Shown here one piece after another: positions 40,467 to 48,778 of a stretch of DNA of 51,871 bases. Location of the stretch: contig SVHR01000002.1 of the NCBI GenBank assembly GCA_015055705.1, forward strand, positions 1 through 51,871. The letters are read 5' to 3'. Under the pieces are notes generated by a model that was given only the letters and a program-made list of their open reading frames with translations, had not been told where the DNA came from and made no database searches. The number at the start of each line of letters is the position of its first letter. Position 1 is the stretch's first letter. The DNA comes from Clostridiales bacterium. Lineage in GTDB: Bacteria > Bacillota > Clostridia > Christensenellales > Pumilibacteraceae. A program made the translations under genes and the position numbers.

Positions 40467-41188
40467 AAATAGAAGGAAGAAACGCCGTAGCCGAGGCACT
40501 TAAGGCAGGTACGACCATCGACCGCTTGCTTGTCGAAAAGGGGCTTAAGGACGCCGGCGCACAGAGAATTATAGACGAAGCAAAAAGCCGCGGCGTAAAG
40601 ATATTTTTTAGAGATAAGCAAGCACTTGACAGAGAGAGCGCAACAAGCCGCCATCAGGGTTTTATTGCCGAGGTTACCGACTACAAGTACAGTGAGCTGG
40701 AGCAGATTTTGGAGCTTGCCGAAAGCAAAAACGAGCCACCGTTCCTGCTTATTTTGGACGGCGTAGAGGATCCGCACAACCTTGGCAGTATTTTGCGAGT
40801 TGCAGAATGCGCAGGCGTGCACGGCGTGGTAATCCCCCGTCACCGCGCTGTTTCGGTAAACGAAACGGTTATCAAGGTAAGTGCGGGTGCGTCTGCTCAT
40901 ATCAAGGTGGCAAAGGTTACCAACATCAACGACACAATCAGCGAGCTTAAAGAACGCGGTATTTGGGTATACTGTGCGGATATGGACGGAGGCTCGCTTT
41001 ATACCACCGACCTTACCGGCCCCATCGCTATCGTGGTGGGCGGCGAGGGCAAGGGTGTGGGCAAGCGCACTCGCAGTAACTGCGACGGCGTGGTGTCCAT
41101 TCCCATGTTTGGACAGGTCAATTCGCTTAACGCTTCGGTAGCGGCGGCTATTGTGGTGTACGAAAAGGTAAGGCAGAGCAACAAGTAA
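40463..41188 (+). CDS. rlmB: 23S rRNA 2'-O-methyltransferase RlmB (TrmH family)
   Basis: 241 residues. The SpoU/TrmH knotted methyltransferase fold is shown by DGVEDPHNLGSILRVAECAG, VVGGEGKGV and IPMFGQVNSLNASVAAAIVVYE. The N-terminal ribosomal-binding domain (IEGRNAVAEALKAGTTIDRLLV) marks the RlmB type, which methylates G2251 (E. coli numbering). Last gene of the ATGA-coupled block; tpiA follows after 65 nt. Confidence 0.9.
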   Translation: MKIEGRNAVAEALKAGTTIDRLLVEKGLKDAGAQRIIDEAKSRGVKIFFRDKQALDRESATSRHQGFIAEVTDYKYSELEQILELAESKNEPPFLLILDGVEDPHNLGSILRVAECAGVHGVVIPRHRAVSVNETVIKVSAGASAHIKVAKVTNINDTISELKERGIWVYCADMDGGSLYTTDLTGPIAIVVGGEGKGVGKRTRSNCDGVVSIPMFGQVNSLNASVAAAIVVYEKVRQSNK

Positions 41189-41253
41189 GGCTACTCTTGC
41201 GTTTTGCGTAAAATTTTAGGAAAACAAATAATTTATAAAAGAGGTATAAAAAT

Positions 41254-41976
41254 ATGCGTAGAAGAATTATTGCAGGAAACTGGAAGATGAACATGACCAA
41301 GGCTGAGGCAAAGCAGTTTATGGCTGACTTTTTGCCCCTTTGCAAGGATGCAAAATGCGACACCGTGCTTTGCGTTCCGTTCACTGATATTCATAGAGTA
41401 TACAAGCTTGCGATCGGCAGCAATGTTAAGGTTGGCGCGCAAAACGTAGCTTGGGCAGACAAGGGCGCATTCACCGGCGAGATTTCGGCTGAGATGCTTA
41501 AAGAGGTTGGTGCAGAGTACGTAATCATCGGCCACAGCGAGCGCAGAGCTTACTTTGGCGAAACGGACGAAACCGTTAATATGCGCACCAAGCAAGCACT
41601 CAAAAACGGACTTAAGCCCATTGTTTGCGTAGGCGAAACGCTCGACCAGCGCGAGGGTGGCAAGACCGAGGAGGTTCTTGCAAATCAGGTTAAGAAGGGT
41701 CTTGAGGGAATAACCGAGGAGGTTATTATCGCTTACGAGCCTGTTTGGGCAATCGGTACGGGCAAAACCGCTACCCCCGAAATGGCAAACGAAACCATCG
41801 GCTTTATTCGCAGTGTAGCACAGCCGCTTGTTGGCGACGTTAGTATTCTTTACGGCGGCAGCATGAATGCGGCTAACGCACAAAGCCTTTTGAACATGGA
41901 GCATATCGACGGCGGACTTATTGGCGGCGCAAGCCTTAAGCCCAATGACTTCTCGGTGATCGTAAACTGCGACTAA
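41254..41976 (+). CDS. tpiA: Triosephosphate isomerase
   Basis: 240 residues, interconverting DHAP and GAP in glycolysis. AGNWKMNMT (Lys), the catalytic His in IIGHSERR, the Glu in AYEPVWAIGTGKTA and the phosphate loops YGGSMN and GGLIGGASL are all present. AGAGGT precedes the ATG. Followed after 9 nt by gpmI. Confidence 0.96.
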   Translation: MRRRIIAGNWKMNMTKAEAKQFMADFLPLCKDAKCDTVLCVPFTDIHRVYKLAIGSNVKVGAQNVAWADKGAFTGEISAEMLKEVGAEYVIIGHSERRAYFGETDETVNMRTKQALKNGLKPIVCVGETLDQREGGKTEEVLANQVKKGLEGITEEVIIAYEPVWAIGTGKTATPEMANETIGFIRSVAQPLVGDVSILYGGSMNAANAQSLLNMEHIDGGLIGGASLKPNDFSVIVNCD

Positions 41977-41985
41977 GGAGTTACG

Positions 41986-43494
41986 ATGAAAAAGACAGAC
42001 GCACTTATAATCCTGGATGGCTTTGGTAAGGGTGGATGCGGCATGGGCAATGCAATAGAAAAGGCAGGAGTGCCTAATTTCAAAAAGCTTATTTCCGAGT
42101 ATCCGCACACCTGTATCAGCGCTTCGGGTCTTAGCGTAGGCTTGCCCGAGGGACAAATGGGAAACAGCGAGGTCGGACACCTCAACCTCGGTGCGGGCAG
42201 AGTTATCTATCAGGATATTACCCGTATCGACAAGGCTATCGCGGACGGCGACTTTTTTGAAAACAAGCAATTTAACGCCGCAATCGACAACGCATTAGAT
42301 AAGGGTACTGCGCTTCATATTGCAGGACTTCTTGGCAACGGCGGCGTGCATAGCTCGATTAACCATTTATTTGCTCTTGTCGAGCTTTGCCATAGACGTG
42401 GGCTTAAAAACGTGTACATTCACGCAATTACGGACGGACGAGATACCGCACCCGACAGCGCTCTTGGATTTGTGGAGCAGTTGGAGGCAAAGTGCCGCGA
42501 GATTGGCGTAGGCAAGGTGGCTACCGTGGTGGGTAGGTTCTATTATATGGACCGTGACAACCGCTGGGAGCGTGTTCAAAGAGCGTACGACTGCGTTTTT
42601 GACGGCAAGGGCGAGCGCGCGGCAGGTGCAATCGAGGCGATAAAGACCTCGTATAACAGCGGCGTAACCGATGAGTTTATCGTGCCTGTTTTGATAGGCG
42701 ACTACGACGGGGTGAAGGACGGCGACAGCTATATCTTTTATAACTTCCGCGCAGACCGTGCAAGAGAGATGTCGCACGTAATTTTGGACGACGACTTTAC
42801 GGGCTTTGCTCGCACCAAAAAGGACGTGTTCTATGTAGGTATGACCGAGTACGATGCTTCGCTTGATATGCGTATTGCGTTTGGCCCTAAGGATATTCGC
42901 AACACGCTCGGCGAGTTCGTTGCGGCGCAGGGGCTTACGCAGACCCGCGTTGCCGAAACAGAAAAGTACGCACACGTAACCTTCTTTTTTAACGGCGGAG
43001 TCGAGCAGCCCAACAAAAATGAAAGTCGTGTTCTCGTGCCCAGTCCCAAGGTAGCGACCTACGACCTTAAGCCCGAAATGAGCGCTTACGAGGTTACAGA
43101 TAAGGCGCTGGAGGCTGTTGGCAAAACCGATTTGCTTATTATGAACTATGCCAACTGCGACATGGTTGGACACACCGGCATTATGGATGCGGCGGTTCAA
43201 GCCGTAAAGGCAGTTGACGAGTGCTTTATAAGGGTGGTAGAGGCAGTAGTGGCTACCGGCGGAAGCGTAATTGTTACCGCAGACCATGGCAATGCAGAGT
43301 GTATGACGGTAGGCGACAAGCCGATGACTGCGCATACAACCAATGTAGTGCCTCTTGTTATTGCAGGCGATAAGGCAAGGGGCAAGGCTTTGCGAGAGGA
43401 CGGTGCGCTTTGCGACGTTGCGCCTACGCTACTTGCTCTTATGGGTCTTACTCCCCCTGCCGAGATGGAAGGAAAAAACCTTTTGACAGAATAA
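41986..43494 (+). CDS. gpmI: 2,3-bisphosphoglycerate-independent phosphoglycerate mutase
   Basis: 502 residues, Mn-dependent alkaline-phosphatase-type enzyme. ILDGFGKG near the N-terminus, the catalytic-Ser loop MGNSEVGHLNLGAGRV, HAITDGRDT, the NCDMVGHTG motif and the C-terminal metal site TADHGNAE are visible. The first loop reads GKGGCGMGNAIEKA, a little shorter than usual. Pairs with tpiA; gap and pgk are not in the window. It converges on the YyaC gene with only 12 nt between and no visible terminator. Confidence 0.94.
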   Translation: MKKTDALIILDGFGKGGCGMGNAIEKAGVPNFKKLISEYPHTCISASGLSVGLPEGQMGNSEVGHLNLGAGRVIYQDITRIDKAIADGDFFENKQFNAAIDNALDKGTALHIAGLLGNGGVHSSINHLFALVELCHRRGLKNVYIHAITDGRDTAPDSALGFVEQLEAKCREIGVGKVATVVGRFYYMDRDNRWERVQRAYDCVFDGKGERAAGAIEAIKTSYNSGVTDEFIVPVLIGDYDGVKDGDSYIFYNFRADRAREMSHVILDDDFTGFARTKKDVFYVGMTEYDASLDMRIAFGPKDIRNTLGEFVAAQGLTQTRVAETEKYAHVTFFFNGGVEQPNKNESRVLVPSPKVATYDLKPEMSAYEVTDKALEAVGKTDLLIMNYANCDMVGHTGIMDAAVQAVKAVDECFIRVVEAVVATGGSVIVTADHGNAECMTVGDKPMTAHTTNVVPLVIAGDKARGKALREDGALCDVAPTLLALMGLTPPAEMEGKNLLTE

Positions 43495-43506
43495 CAGCTA
43501 TACGTA

Positions 43507-43962
43507 TTAGTGTTTTTGAGCATTATTGCTTTTTACAAGCTCTTCTACGCGGACGGCAACCGATTCGGCAAGCGAATAAACAAAGCCGAGTCGGACGGAT
43601 GCAAACCGCTTGTCGCTTGGAGGATAGCAGGTCGTTACTGCGGTAACCGAGATATCTCCCACCCAAGGCAGGTTTTTTCCGCTTGCCGCACCCGGCTTTA
43701 GACCGCCGTGACTGACATAGATATTGCCCACGTTTTTGCCAACGCAAGAATCGACGGCAATCACGGTGGAGGTATGCTTATGCTTTATAAAGGAATAATA
43801 TTCGGTAAGATTAAGGGCTGTTATGGGGCGGATTAGCGTTCCGTACACGTAAGCCGGAAGTCCTCGTGACACAAGAAGCTGTCCTACAAGCGGGCCAAGG
43901 CAGTCGCCGCTTACCGAGTCGGTGCCTATGCACATAACGACGGGTAGATTTTTGCATTTCAT
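43507..43962 (-). CDS. YyaC-like spore protease family protein
   Basis: 151 residues of the DUF1256/YyaC family, related to the germination protease fold and typical of spore formers. Recognised by VMCIGTDSVSGDCLGPLVG, the VIAVDSCVG strand, SHGGLKPGAASGKNLPWVGDISVTAV and FASVRLGFV. Two starts are in frame; I choose ATG 43962, since a TATAAT lies 7 nt upstream of it and no Shine-Dalgarno serves either one. Function in spores is not settled. Divergent from cvpA. Confidence 0.85.
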   Translation of the reverse strand: MKCKNLPVVMCIGTDSVSGDCLGPLVGQLLVSRGLPAYVYGTLIRPITALNLTEYYSFIKHKHTSTVIAVDSCVGKNVGNIYVSHGGLKPGAASGKNLPWVGDISVTAVTTCYPPSDKRFASVRLGFVYSLAESVAVRVEELVKSNNAQKH

Positions 43963-43969
43963 ACCAGTG

Positions 43970-43999
43970 ATTATAGACACATATCAAAAGATTATTCAA
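43970..43999 (-). promoter_or_regulatory. YyaC promoter, leaderless geometry
   Basis: Minus strand: TTGAAT (43999-43994), 18-bp spacer, TATAAT (43975-43970), 7 nt, ATG 43962. Confidence 0.65.
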
Positions 44000-44009
44000 G
44001 GAGGATTAT

Positions 44010-44852
44010 ATGCTTGATTTTGCTTTTATCATTATAATAGCGATAAGCACGGTATTGGGCTTTGTGTTTGGCTTTTTCAAGACACTCAAATCCTTTTTGG
44101 GCTGGTTTGTGTGCTCGGTATTTGCTTTTATGTGTGCACAAGCACTTGCCGACGCGTTTTTGTCGGCGTCAATGGCGGCAAAAATCGTAAGCGGCGGCTC
44201 TATTTACGATTCCGTTTACGGCGTTTTGCCCGACGAAATCAAGAGTATTTCGATGGAAACAATAAGGCAGTCCATCGCCGCAGGCGAAAGTGAAGCGCAA
44301 ATTGCGTTAAAAATCGCAAACGAGGCAGGTGGAATAGCCAAGCTGTTTACGACGGTTATTCAGTCGGCAGTTAGCACACCGCTGTATCTAAACAGCACGC
44401 TACAAAACGTGGCGCAGGTGCTTGCGGTAGAGCTTACCTACCATATTTACGTCGTAATCGTTGCGATTGTTTTCTTTATCGTGCTTCGCATAATTATTAT
44501 GGGCGTTGCTATTATGGGCGAAGCCAAAAGCCGAAAGGACAGCAGGGAAAGGGCAGAAAAAAAGAAGGGCAGAATACTCAAGAATTTGCTTACCGACAGA
44601 CTCTTGGGTCTTGCCGTAGGCTTAGTGCGAGGCGTAGCATACGGCTGTATTTTGCTTATGATAATTTCTTACTGTGCGGGGCTGGGCGAGAATATTCAAA
44701 AGCAGGTTGACGAGTCAAAAATAAGCGCAGCAATCACAGCGCCGCTAACCGAGGCGTTTAGCGAAAGAATAAGCACCGACATAGAAGAAAACGAAAGATA
44801 TATGGGTCTTGTTGCCGCCTTGGAAGAAAGATTGGCATCAGAGGCGGAATAA
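44010..44852 (+). CDS. CvpA family membrane protein
   Basis: 280 residues. The N-terminus (LDFAFIIIIAISTVLGFVFGFFKTLKSFLGW) is the CvpA signature. There are about four membrane helices and a charged cytoplasmic loop (KSRKDSRERAEKKKGR) in the middle. CvpA proteins are linked to colicin V export in enterobacteria and to wall stress; the role in Clostridia is unknown. AAGGAGGA precedes the ATG. Closed by a strong bidirectional terminator. Confidence 0.82.
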   Translation: MLDFAFIIIIAISTVLGFVFGFFKTLKSFLGWFVCSVFAFMCAQALADAFLSASMAAKIVSGGSIYDSVYGVLPDEIKSISMETIRQSIAAGESEAQIALKIANEAGGIAKLFTTVIQSAVSTPLYLNSTLQNVAQVLAVELTYHIYVVIVAIVFFIVLRIIIMGVAIMGEAKSRKDSRERAEKKKGRILKNLLTDRLLGLAVGLVRGVAYGCILLMIISYCAGLGENIQKQVDESKISAAITAPLTEAFSERISTDIEENERYMGLVAALEERLASEAE

Positions 44853-44874
44853 AAGCTAAATAGGATAATAGATA

Positions 44875-44907
44875 AAAAAGCATTTTCCGTAGCGGAAAAT
44901 GCTTTTT
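44875..44907. terminator. Bidirectional terminator between converging genes
   Basis: AAAAAGCATTTTCCG (44875-44889) pairs perfectly with CGGAAAATGCTTTTT (44893-44907) around TAG. It serves cvpA and the small membrane protein on the other strand. Confidence 0.95.
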
Positions 44908-44927
44908 GCATTGTCAAAATTTTTACT

Positions 44928-45314
44928 TTACAATGTAAATTTGGGCGGTGGGTTAAACGGGGCTAAAAAAATTACGTCGTAAGTAATAAGCTCAAAAATC
45001 ATAAAGCCCACAACGCACAGCACGGTAACGGCCATTACCATAAGCGCGATTATCGAGCCGAGATATTTTGCTCGCAGTCTTTCGGTAATAGCAAGGTAGG
45101 CTGATATAAGCAGTAGTACGCCCATTGGTACGATAACCGAAGAAAACATGTTCAGCCCAAGCGTTTCGTTTATCTTATAACAGATAATGCATACAAAAAA
45201 GAGTAGCAACGCCGAAATGGACGCGAACATTGCTATTTTTGTAAACAGCCTCGTGGACTGCGGGCTTCGGTTTTCCAGCTCGACCGAATGATTGATAGAA
45301 TCTTCAAAATTCAT
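44928..45314 (-). CDS. Three-helix membrane protein of unknown function
   Basis: 128 residues from ATG 45314. After a polar N-terminus (MNFEDSINHSVELENRSPQ) there are three hydrophobic segments (MFASISALLLFFVCIICY; FSSVIVPMGVLLLISAYLAI; IIALMVMAVTVLCVVGFMIF) and a short PF-rich tail. An open frame continues upstream to 45359, but a TATATT box 7 nt before ATG 45314 marks this as the likely start, again with no Shine-Dalgarno. Family not recognised. Confidence 0.65.
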   Translation of the reverse strand: MNFEDSINHSVELENRSPQSTRLFTKIAMFASISALLLFFVCIICYKINETLGLNMFSSVIVPMGVLLLISAYLAITERLRAKYLGSIIALMVMAVTVLCVVGFMIFELITYDVIFLAPFNPPPKFTL

Positions 45315-45321
45315 ACGCTGT

Positions 45322-45351
45322 AATATATTACTTTGATGGCGGCTATAACAA
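45322..45351 (-). promoter_or_regulatory. Promoter with leaderless geometry
   Basis: Minus strand: TTGTTA (45351-45346), 18-bp spacer, TATATT (45327-45322), 7 nt, ATG 45314. Confidence 0.6.
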
Positions 45352-45353
45352 AA

Positions 45354-45379
45354 GGGCATAGGTTTATATGCCCTTTTTA
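45354..45379 (-). terminator. Terminator of rpsT
   Basis: GGGCATA (45354-45360) pairs with TATGCCC (45367-45373); on the minus strand a T4 run follows. Confidence 0.8.
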
Positions 45380-45387
45380 TAATCTAA

Positions 45388-45897
45388 TTACTCTGCTTTT
45401 TCGGTCTTCTTAGCCCTGGTCTTCTTGGGCTTTTCTTCCGTTTCTGCAGTGTCCTTCTTGGTGGTGCGCTTAGCCTTGGGCTTTTCCTGCTGAGCAGCAG
45501 CCTCGGCCTCTGCCTTCTTCTCCTCAGCTATGCGCTTAGCTTCAGCCTTAGCAGCCTCTTCACGAGCAACCTTTTCTGCACGCTTTTCAGCAGCGATGGT
45601 CTTGTTGTCCTTCTTAACCTCGATGGTCTTCTTGCCGCTCTTGATGTCCGAAAGGCGCTTGGCTAATGCAGACTTACGGTTGTTGGCGCTGTTCTTGGTG
45701 ATGATGCCCTTGGTTGCAGCCTTGTCGATGATGGACATCGTCTCGGGCAAAAGCTTTTCTGCAGCAGCAAGGTCGGTTTCGACAGCGTTGTGGAACTTCT
45801 TTATAGCGGTGCGCAATTCACTGGTGAGCATTCTGTTGCGCTCATTCTTCTTCTTGTTTACAAGCACACGCTTCTTTGCGGATTTAATGTTTGGCAT
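45388..45897 (-). CDS. rpsT: Ribosomal protein S20 with long charged C-terminal extension
   Basis: 169 residues, about twice the usual 85-90. Residues 1-90 are a normal S20 (MPNIKSAKKRV, NERNRMLTSELRTAIKKF, AATKGIITKNSANNRKSALAKRL). The following ~79 residues are almost all Lys, Glu, Ala, Thr and Arg (KRAEKVAREEAAKAEAKR, EEKKAEAEAAAQQEKPKAKR), a predicted long helix and then a disordered tail. AGGAG precedes the ATG. Single-gene unit with terminator. Confidence 0.92.
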   Translation of the reverse strand: MPNIKSAKKRVLVNKKKNERNRMLTSELRTAIKKFHNAVETDLAAAEKLLPETMSIIDKAATKGIITKNSANNRKSALAKRLSDIKSGKKTIEVKKDNKTIAAEKRAEKVAREEAAKAEAKRIAEEKKAEAEAAAQQEKPKAKRTTKKDTAETEEKPKKTRAKKTEKAE

Positions 45898-46031
45898 TTG
45901 TAATCTCCTAAAATTGTTTGTTGTAATTTTCTAACTAAGACATTTTAGCACATTAAAAAGATAAAAGCAAGTAATAATGAGCTTTTTTTGGGGCAAAATA
46001 CAATTAAATTTAGATTTTTTTGGAGTGAACT

Positions 46032-46793
46032 ATGAAAAAACGAACGGATATGGCGATTGAGCTTTGCTCGGGCACGGCTAAGCAAAAGGGTAAGACGGTG
46101 CGTACGGACATTGAGCTTGACGAGCAAGCGGCAAAGCAACACGGTAAAGCGGCGGGCAAGTACGTTTGTATAGAAAGCGACGCGGTAAAAACGGTGGACC
46201 GCGCTGAGTACAAAAGACTTGCCGCCGAGCTTAGTCAGGTTATTGCCGAAATGGGCGGCCAGCCAAGCAACGTCTTGGTGGTGGGGCTGGGCAATCCAAA
46301 GCTTACAGCCGATTCGCTTGGCAGTAAGGTTTTTGATAGGCTTGTGGTTACCCGCCAAATTGAGGACGCTGATACAAAAATCAGCGGAATTTGCCCTAAC
46401 GTAATGGGAGTTACGGGAATCGAAAGCTTTGACGTAATAAAGGGAGTGTGCGAGCGCATAAAGCCCGACCTTGTGGTTGCGGTGGACAGCCTTGCGTCCG
46501 CTTCGACCGGGCGTATTGCTTCGGCGTTTCAGCTTTGCTCAAGCGGTATTACCCCGGGTAGCGGAGTAAGCAATCACCGCATGAGGCTAAGCTACGATTC
46601 ACTTGGGTGCAGGGTAATTTCGCTTGGCGTTCCGCTTGTGGTGTACGCCGGCACTATTATATCCGAGGCGGTGGGCGAGCGTGAGGTGGACGAGCAAATT
46701 GCGGGGCTTATAGTTACGCCCAAGGATATAGACTTTCTGGTTGACGAGTGCGCTGATGTGATTGCCGCCGCCATCAATCGCGCATTTATCTAA
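46032..46793 (+). CDS. gpr: Germination protease GPR
   Basis: 253 residues. The aspartic-type protease that degrades small acid-soluble proteins during spore germination. Shown by the N-terminal RTDMAIE, VVGLGNPKLTADSLG, VTGIESFDVIKGV, VAVDSLAS and the C-terminal VTPKDIDFLVDE. Residues before MAIE could form a short propeptide (RTD-MAIE); the family is made as a zymogen. It is shorter than Bacillus GPR (about 370). GGAGTG precedes the ATG. Strong evidence for a sporulating lineage, together with the YyaC-like gene. Confidence 0.93.
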   Translation: MKKRTDMAIELCSGTAKQKGKTVRTDIELDEQAAKQHGKAAGKYVCIESDAVKTVDRAEYKRLAAELSQVIAEMGGQPSNVLVVGLGNPKLTADSLGSKVFDRLVVTRQIEDADTKISGICPNVMGVTGIESFDVIKGVCERIKPDLVVAVDSLASASTGRIASAFQLCSSGITPGSGVSNHRMRLSYDSLGCRVISLGVPLVVYAGTIISEAVGEREVDEQIAGLIVTPKDIDFLVDECADVIAAAINRAFI

Positions 46794-46846
46794 GTCGCTC
46801 TGCCGCTGTTTGTCACCGTAAGTCAACATTTGGAATATAAATTTGT

Positions 46847-47512
46847 ATGAAAATCGGAATTATGGATAGCGGTATTGGCGGCATAACTACCTTGCGTAGA
46901 CTGATGAGCGTTGTGGGCGGTGATTACGTTTTCGTGAGGGATAGGCTGTGTCCGTATGGCGATAAGGACGACGGCTTTATACTTAGCAGAACGTTTGCGG
47001 CGTGCGAAAAGCTTAAGCAACACGGTGCCGAGCTGATAGTTCTTGCGTGCAATACGGCAACAAGTGTTGCAGTCAGGGCTTTGCGTGAGCAGGATAAGGC
47101 ATTTAGCTATATAGGAATAGAGCCTGCTGTAAAGCCCGCTTTGCTTGGATGCGATAAGGCCGCCGTTATTCTTACTCCCGCAACGGCAAGGCAGGATAAG
47201 TTTAAGCTGCTGATAAAAAGTGAGGGCGATAGATTAAAAATAGTTACGCCGCCCGCCCTTGCGCCGCAGATAGAAAAAAGCTTTTTTGACCCCAAGGAAA
47301 TGGCTCGGCTTGCCGCCGAGGTGTATTCTGAATGCAAGGGATATGACGGTGTGGTGCTTGGCTGTACGCACTATATATTTCTAAAGGATTATTTGTACGG
47401 CTTGGACTATAAGCTTAAGATTTTTGATGGCAACGATGGCGTGGCGCGGCGAGTGCTTTCGCTTGTCGGCAAGCAGGGCGATCCGTCCGTGCGTTTTATC
47501 GAAATCGGCTAA
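46847..47512 (+). CDS. murI: Glutamate racemase-like protein
   Basis: 221 residues, shorter than the usual 255-275. D-glutamate supply for peptidoglycan is the family role. Both catalytic cysteines are present, in VLACNTATSV and LGCTHYIF; DSGIGG at the N-terminus and LCPYGDK also match. The shortening is spread through the second half. No Shine-Dalgarno lies before ATG 46847. An AT-rich box (TATAAA, 46836-46841) lies 5 nt upstream, so this may be another leaderless gene, though its -35 is poorly placed. It could instead be a related Asp/Glu racemase. Confidence 0.8.
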   Translation: MKIGIMDSGIGGITTLRRLMSVVGGDYVFVRDRLCPYGDKDDGFILSRTFAACEKLKQHGAELIVLACNTATSVAVRALREQDKAFSYIGIEPAVKPALLGCDKAAVILTPATARQDKFKLLIKSEGDRLKIVTPPALAPQIEKSFFDPKEMARLAAEVYSECKGYDGVVLGCTHYIFLKDYLYGLDYKLKIFDGNDGVARRVLSLVGKQGDPSVRFIEIG

Positions 47513-47585
47513 TCGTGCATTTTATGGCAATAATTTGCATAAAGCAACATATAAATTAAAGTATAATGCCCTAAGGAGGTAGCTT

Positions 47586-48680
47586 ATGCAGTTTATAAAA
47601 AAGCTTGTTATTCTTACCGGAAGTGGGGCGCACGGCACGCTTATGCTCGAAAAAAACGGCTTTGACGTTAGGTGCAAGCTTACGCTTTTTGGGCTTAGCA
47701 AGGGGGCGTACAGGCTGGTCGTTATTTCGGACGGACTTTTTGTTACCGACGTAAGCGAGGGCGGTACAACCTTTAGATTGGGCGAAATTAATATGGAGCA
47801 GATTCATGCCGCGGTTATAGGCGACAGGGTGATAGCGTACGGAAGCAACTGCGCTCAAAAGCTCACGCCGTCACAAATTATGGACAAGGTAAGGGAGCAG
47901 GATGCCAAGGTGGGAGCGGCGCAAAGCAAGATTACGTATAGCGGTGCGGAGCTTAAGCCAAGCGATTACTTTATGCAAATCGCCCCCGTAGGCTATAACG
48001 ATTTTGCGATTGCCGAAAAGAATTTTTATCCCGCGCATCTTTCGCTTGTTGGCGAGGATGAGGCGGAGAATAAAGAAGAAGCCTCGGACGCGCAAACCGA
48101 AGACCAAAATACTAATACGCAAGCTGTACCGGTGGGGGCGGATACTCAATACGCGCAAGAGGCTGCCGTAATGCAGTCCGAGTACGAAAATCTTGATGAC
48201 GTAGGCGCAAATTTGTGTCAAGAAGCGGCGGCGACTACGCAAAACGCCGAGCAAGAAGCTCAACAAAAGCCTCAATTGGATAGCGAAAAAAAGGAGCAAG
48301 AGCCAAAAATGGGCGTAAAAAGTCTAAGAGAATGTGCAAGCGGGCACGCGCCCGTGGGCAGAAGGGCGACGTATTTCGAGCGGAGTCGCGCTCAAATCGA
48401 GAGGGTGATACAGGGTGGAGAGCGCTTTGCGGAATTAGAGCGACTTATTCCGGGCAGTCGGTTCGTCAAGGTAAATTATGACACTAAGCGTTTTTACATA
48501 GTGGGTGTAATCGGATGTGATTACATTTGCTACGGCGTTCCTGCTGCCTATTCGCCACAGCCTCCCTCGCCGCTTACGGGGTACGCAAGATGGCTGCCGC
48601 TCCCCTTGCCCCACCGTATAGATGGGTTTTGGATGATGTATCAAGACGGCGTAACCGGCGAAACACTAAGGAATAATTAA
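47586..48680 (+). CDS. Conserved-looking protein with two domains and an acidic linker, function unknown
   Basis: 364 residues. Residues about 1-150 form a folded domain (VILTGSGAHGTLMLEKNGFDVRCKL...). Residues about 155-245 are low-complexity, rich in Glu, Gln, Ala, Asp and Asn. The C-terminal ~110 residues form another domain (FAELERLIPGSRFVKVNYDTKRFYIVGVIGCDYICYGVPA, then YARWLPLP and DGFWMMYQD). The domain-linker-domain plan recalls clostridial proteins near wall or sporulation genes, but I cannot name the family. AAGGAGG gives a strong start. Located after gpr and murI. Confidence 0.75.
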   Translation: MQFIKKLVILTGSGAHGTLMLEKNGFDVRCKLTLFGLSKGAYRLVVISDGLFVTDVSEGGTTFRLGEINMEQIHAAVIGDRVIAYGSNCAQKLTPSQIMDKVREQDAKVGAAQSKITYSGAELKPSDYFMQIAPVGYNDFAIAEKNFYPAHLSLVGEDEAENKEEASDAQTEDQNTNTQAVPVGADTQYAQEAAVMQSEYENLDDVGANLCQEAAATTQNAEQEAQQKPQLDSEKKEQEPKMGVKSLRECASGHAPVGRRATYFERSRAQIERVIQGGERFAELERLIPGSRFVKVNYDTKRFYIVGVIGCDYICYGVPAAYSPQPPSPLTGYARWLPLPLPHRIDGFWMMYQDGVTGETLRNN

Positions 48681-48709
48681 AAAAATTTGGCAATTATCGC
48701 TAAAATGGT

Positions 48710-48738
48710 TTGACTAATCGGCTTGTAGTATGTATAAT
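48710..48738 (+). promoter_or_regulatory. Promoter of the DUF5050-like lipoprotein
   Basis: TTGACT (48710-48715), 17-bp spacer, TATAAT (48733-48738). Confidence 0.8.
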
Positions 48739-48778
48739 ACTAAGGTTGACTATTATACCATTTGGAGTATTTACAGTA

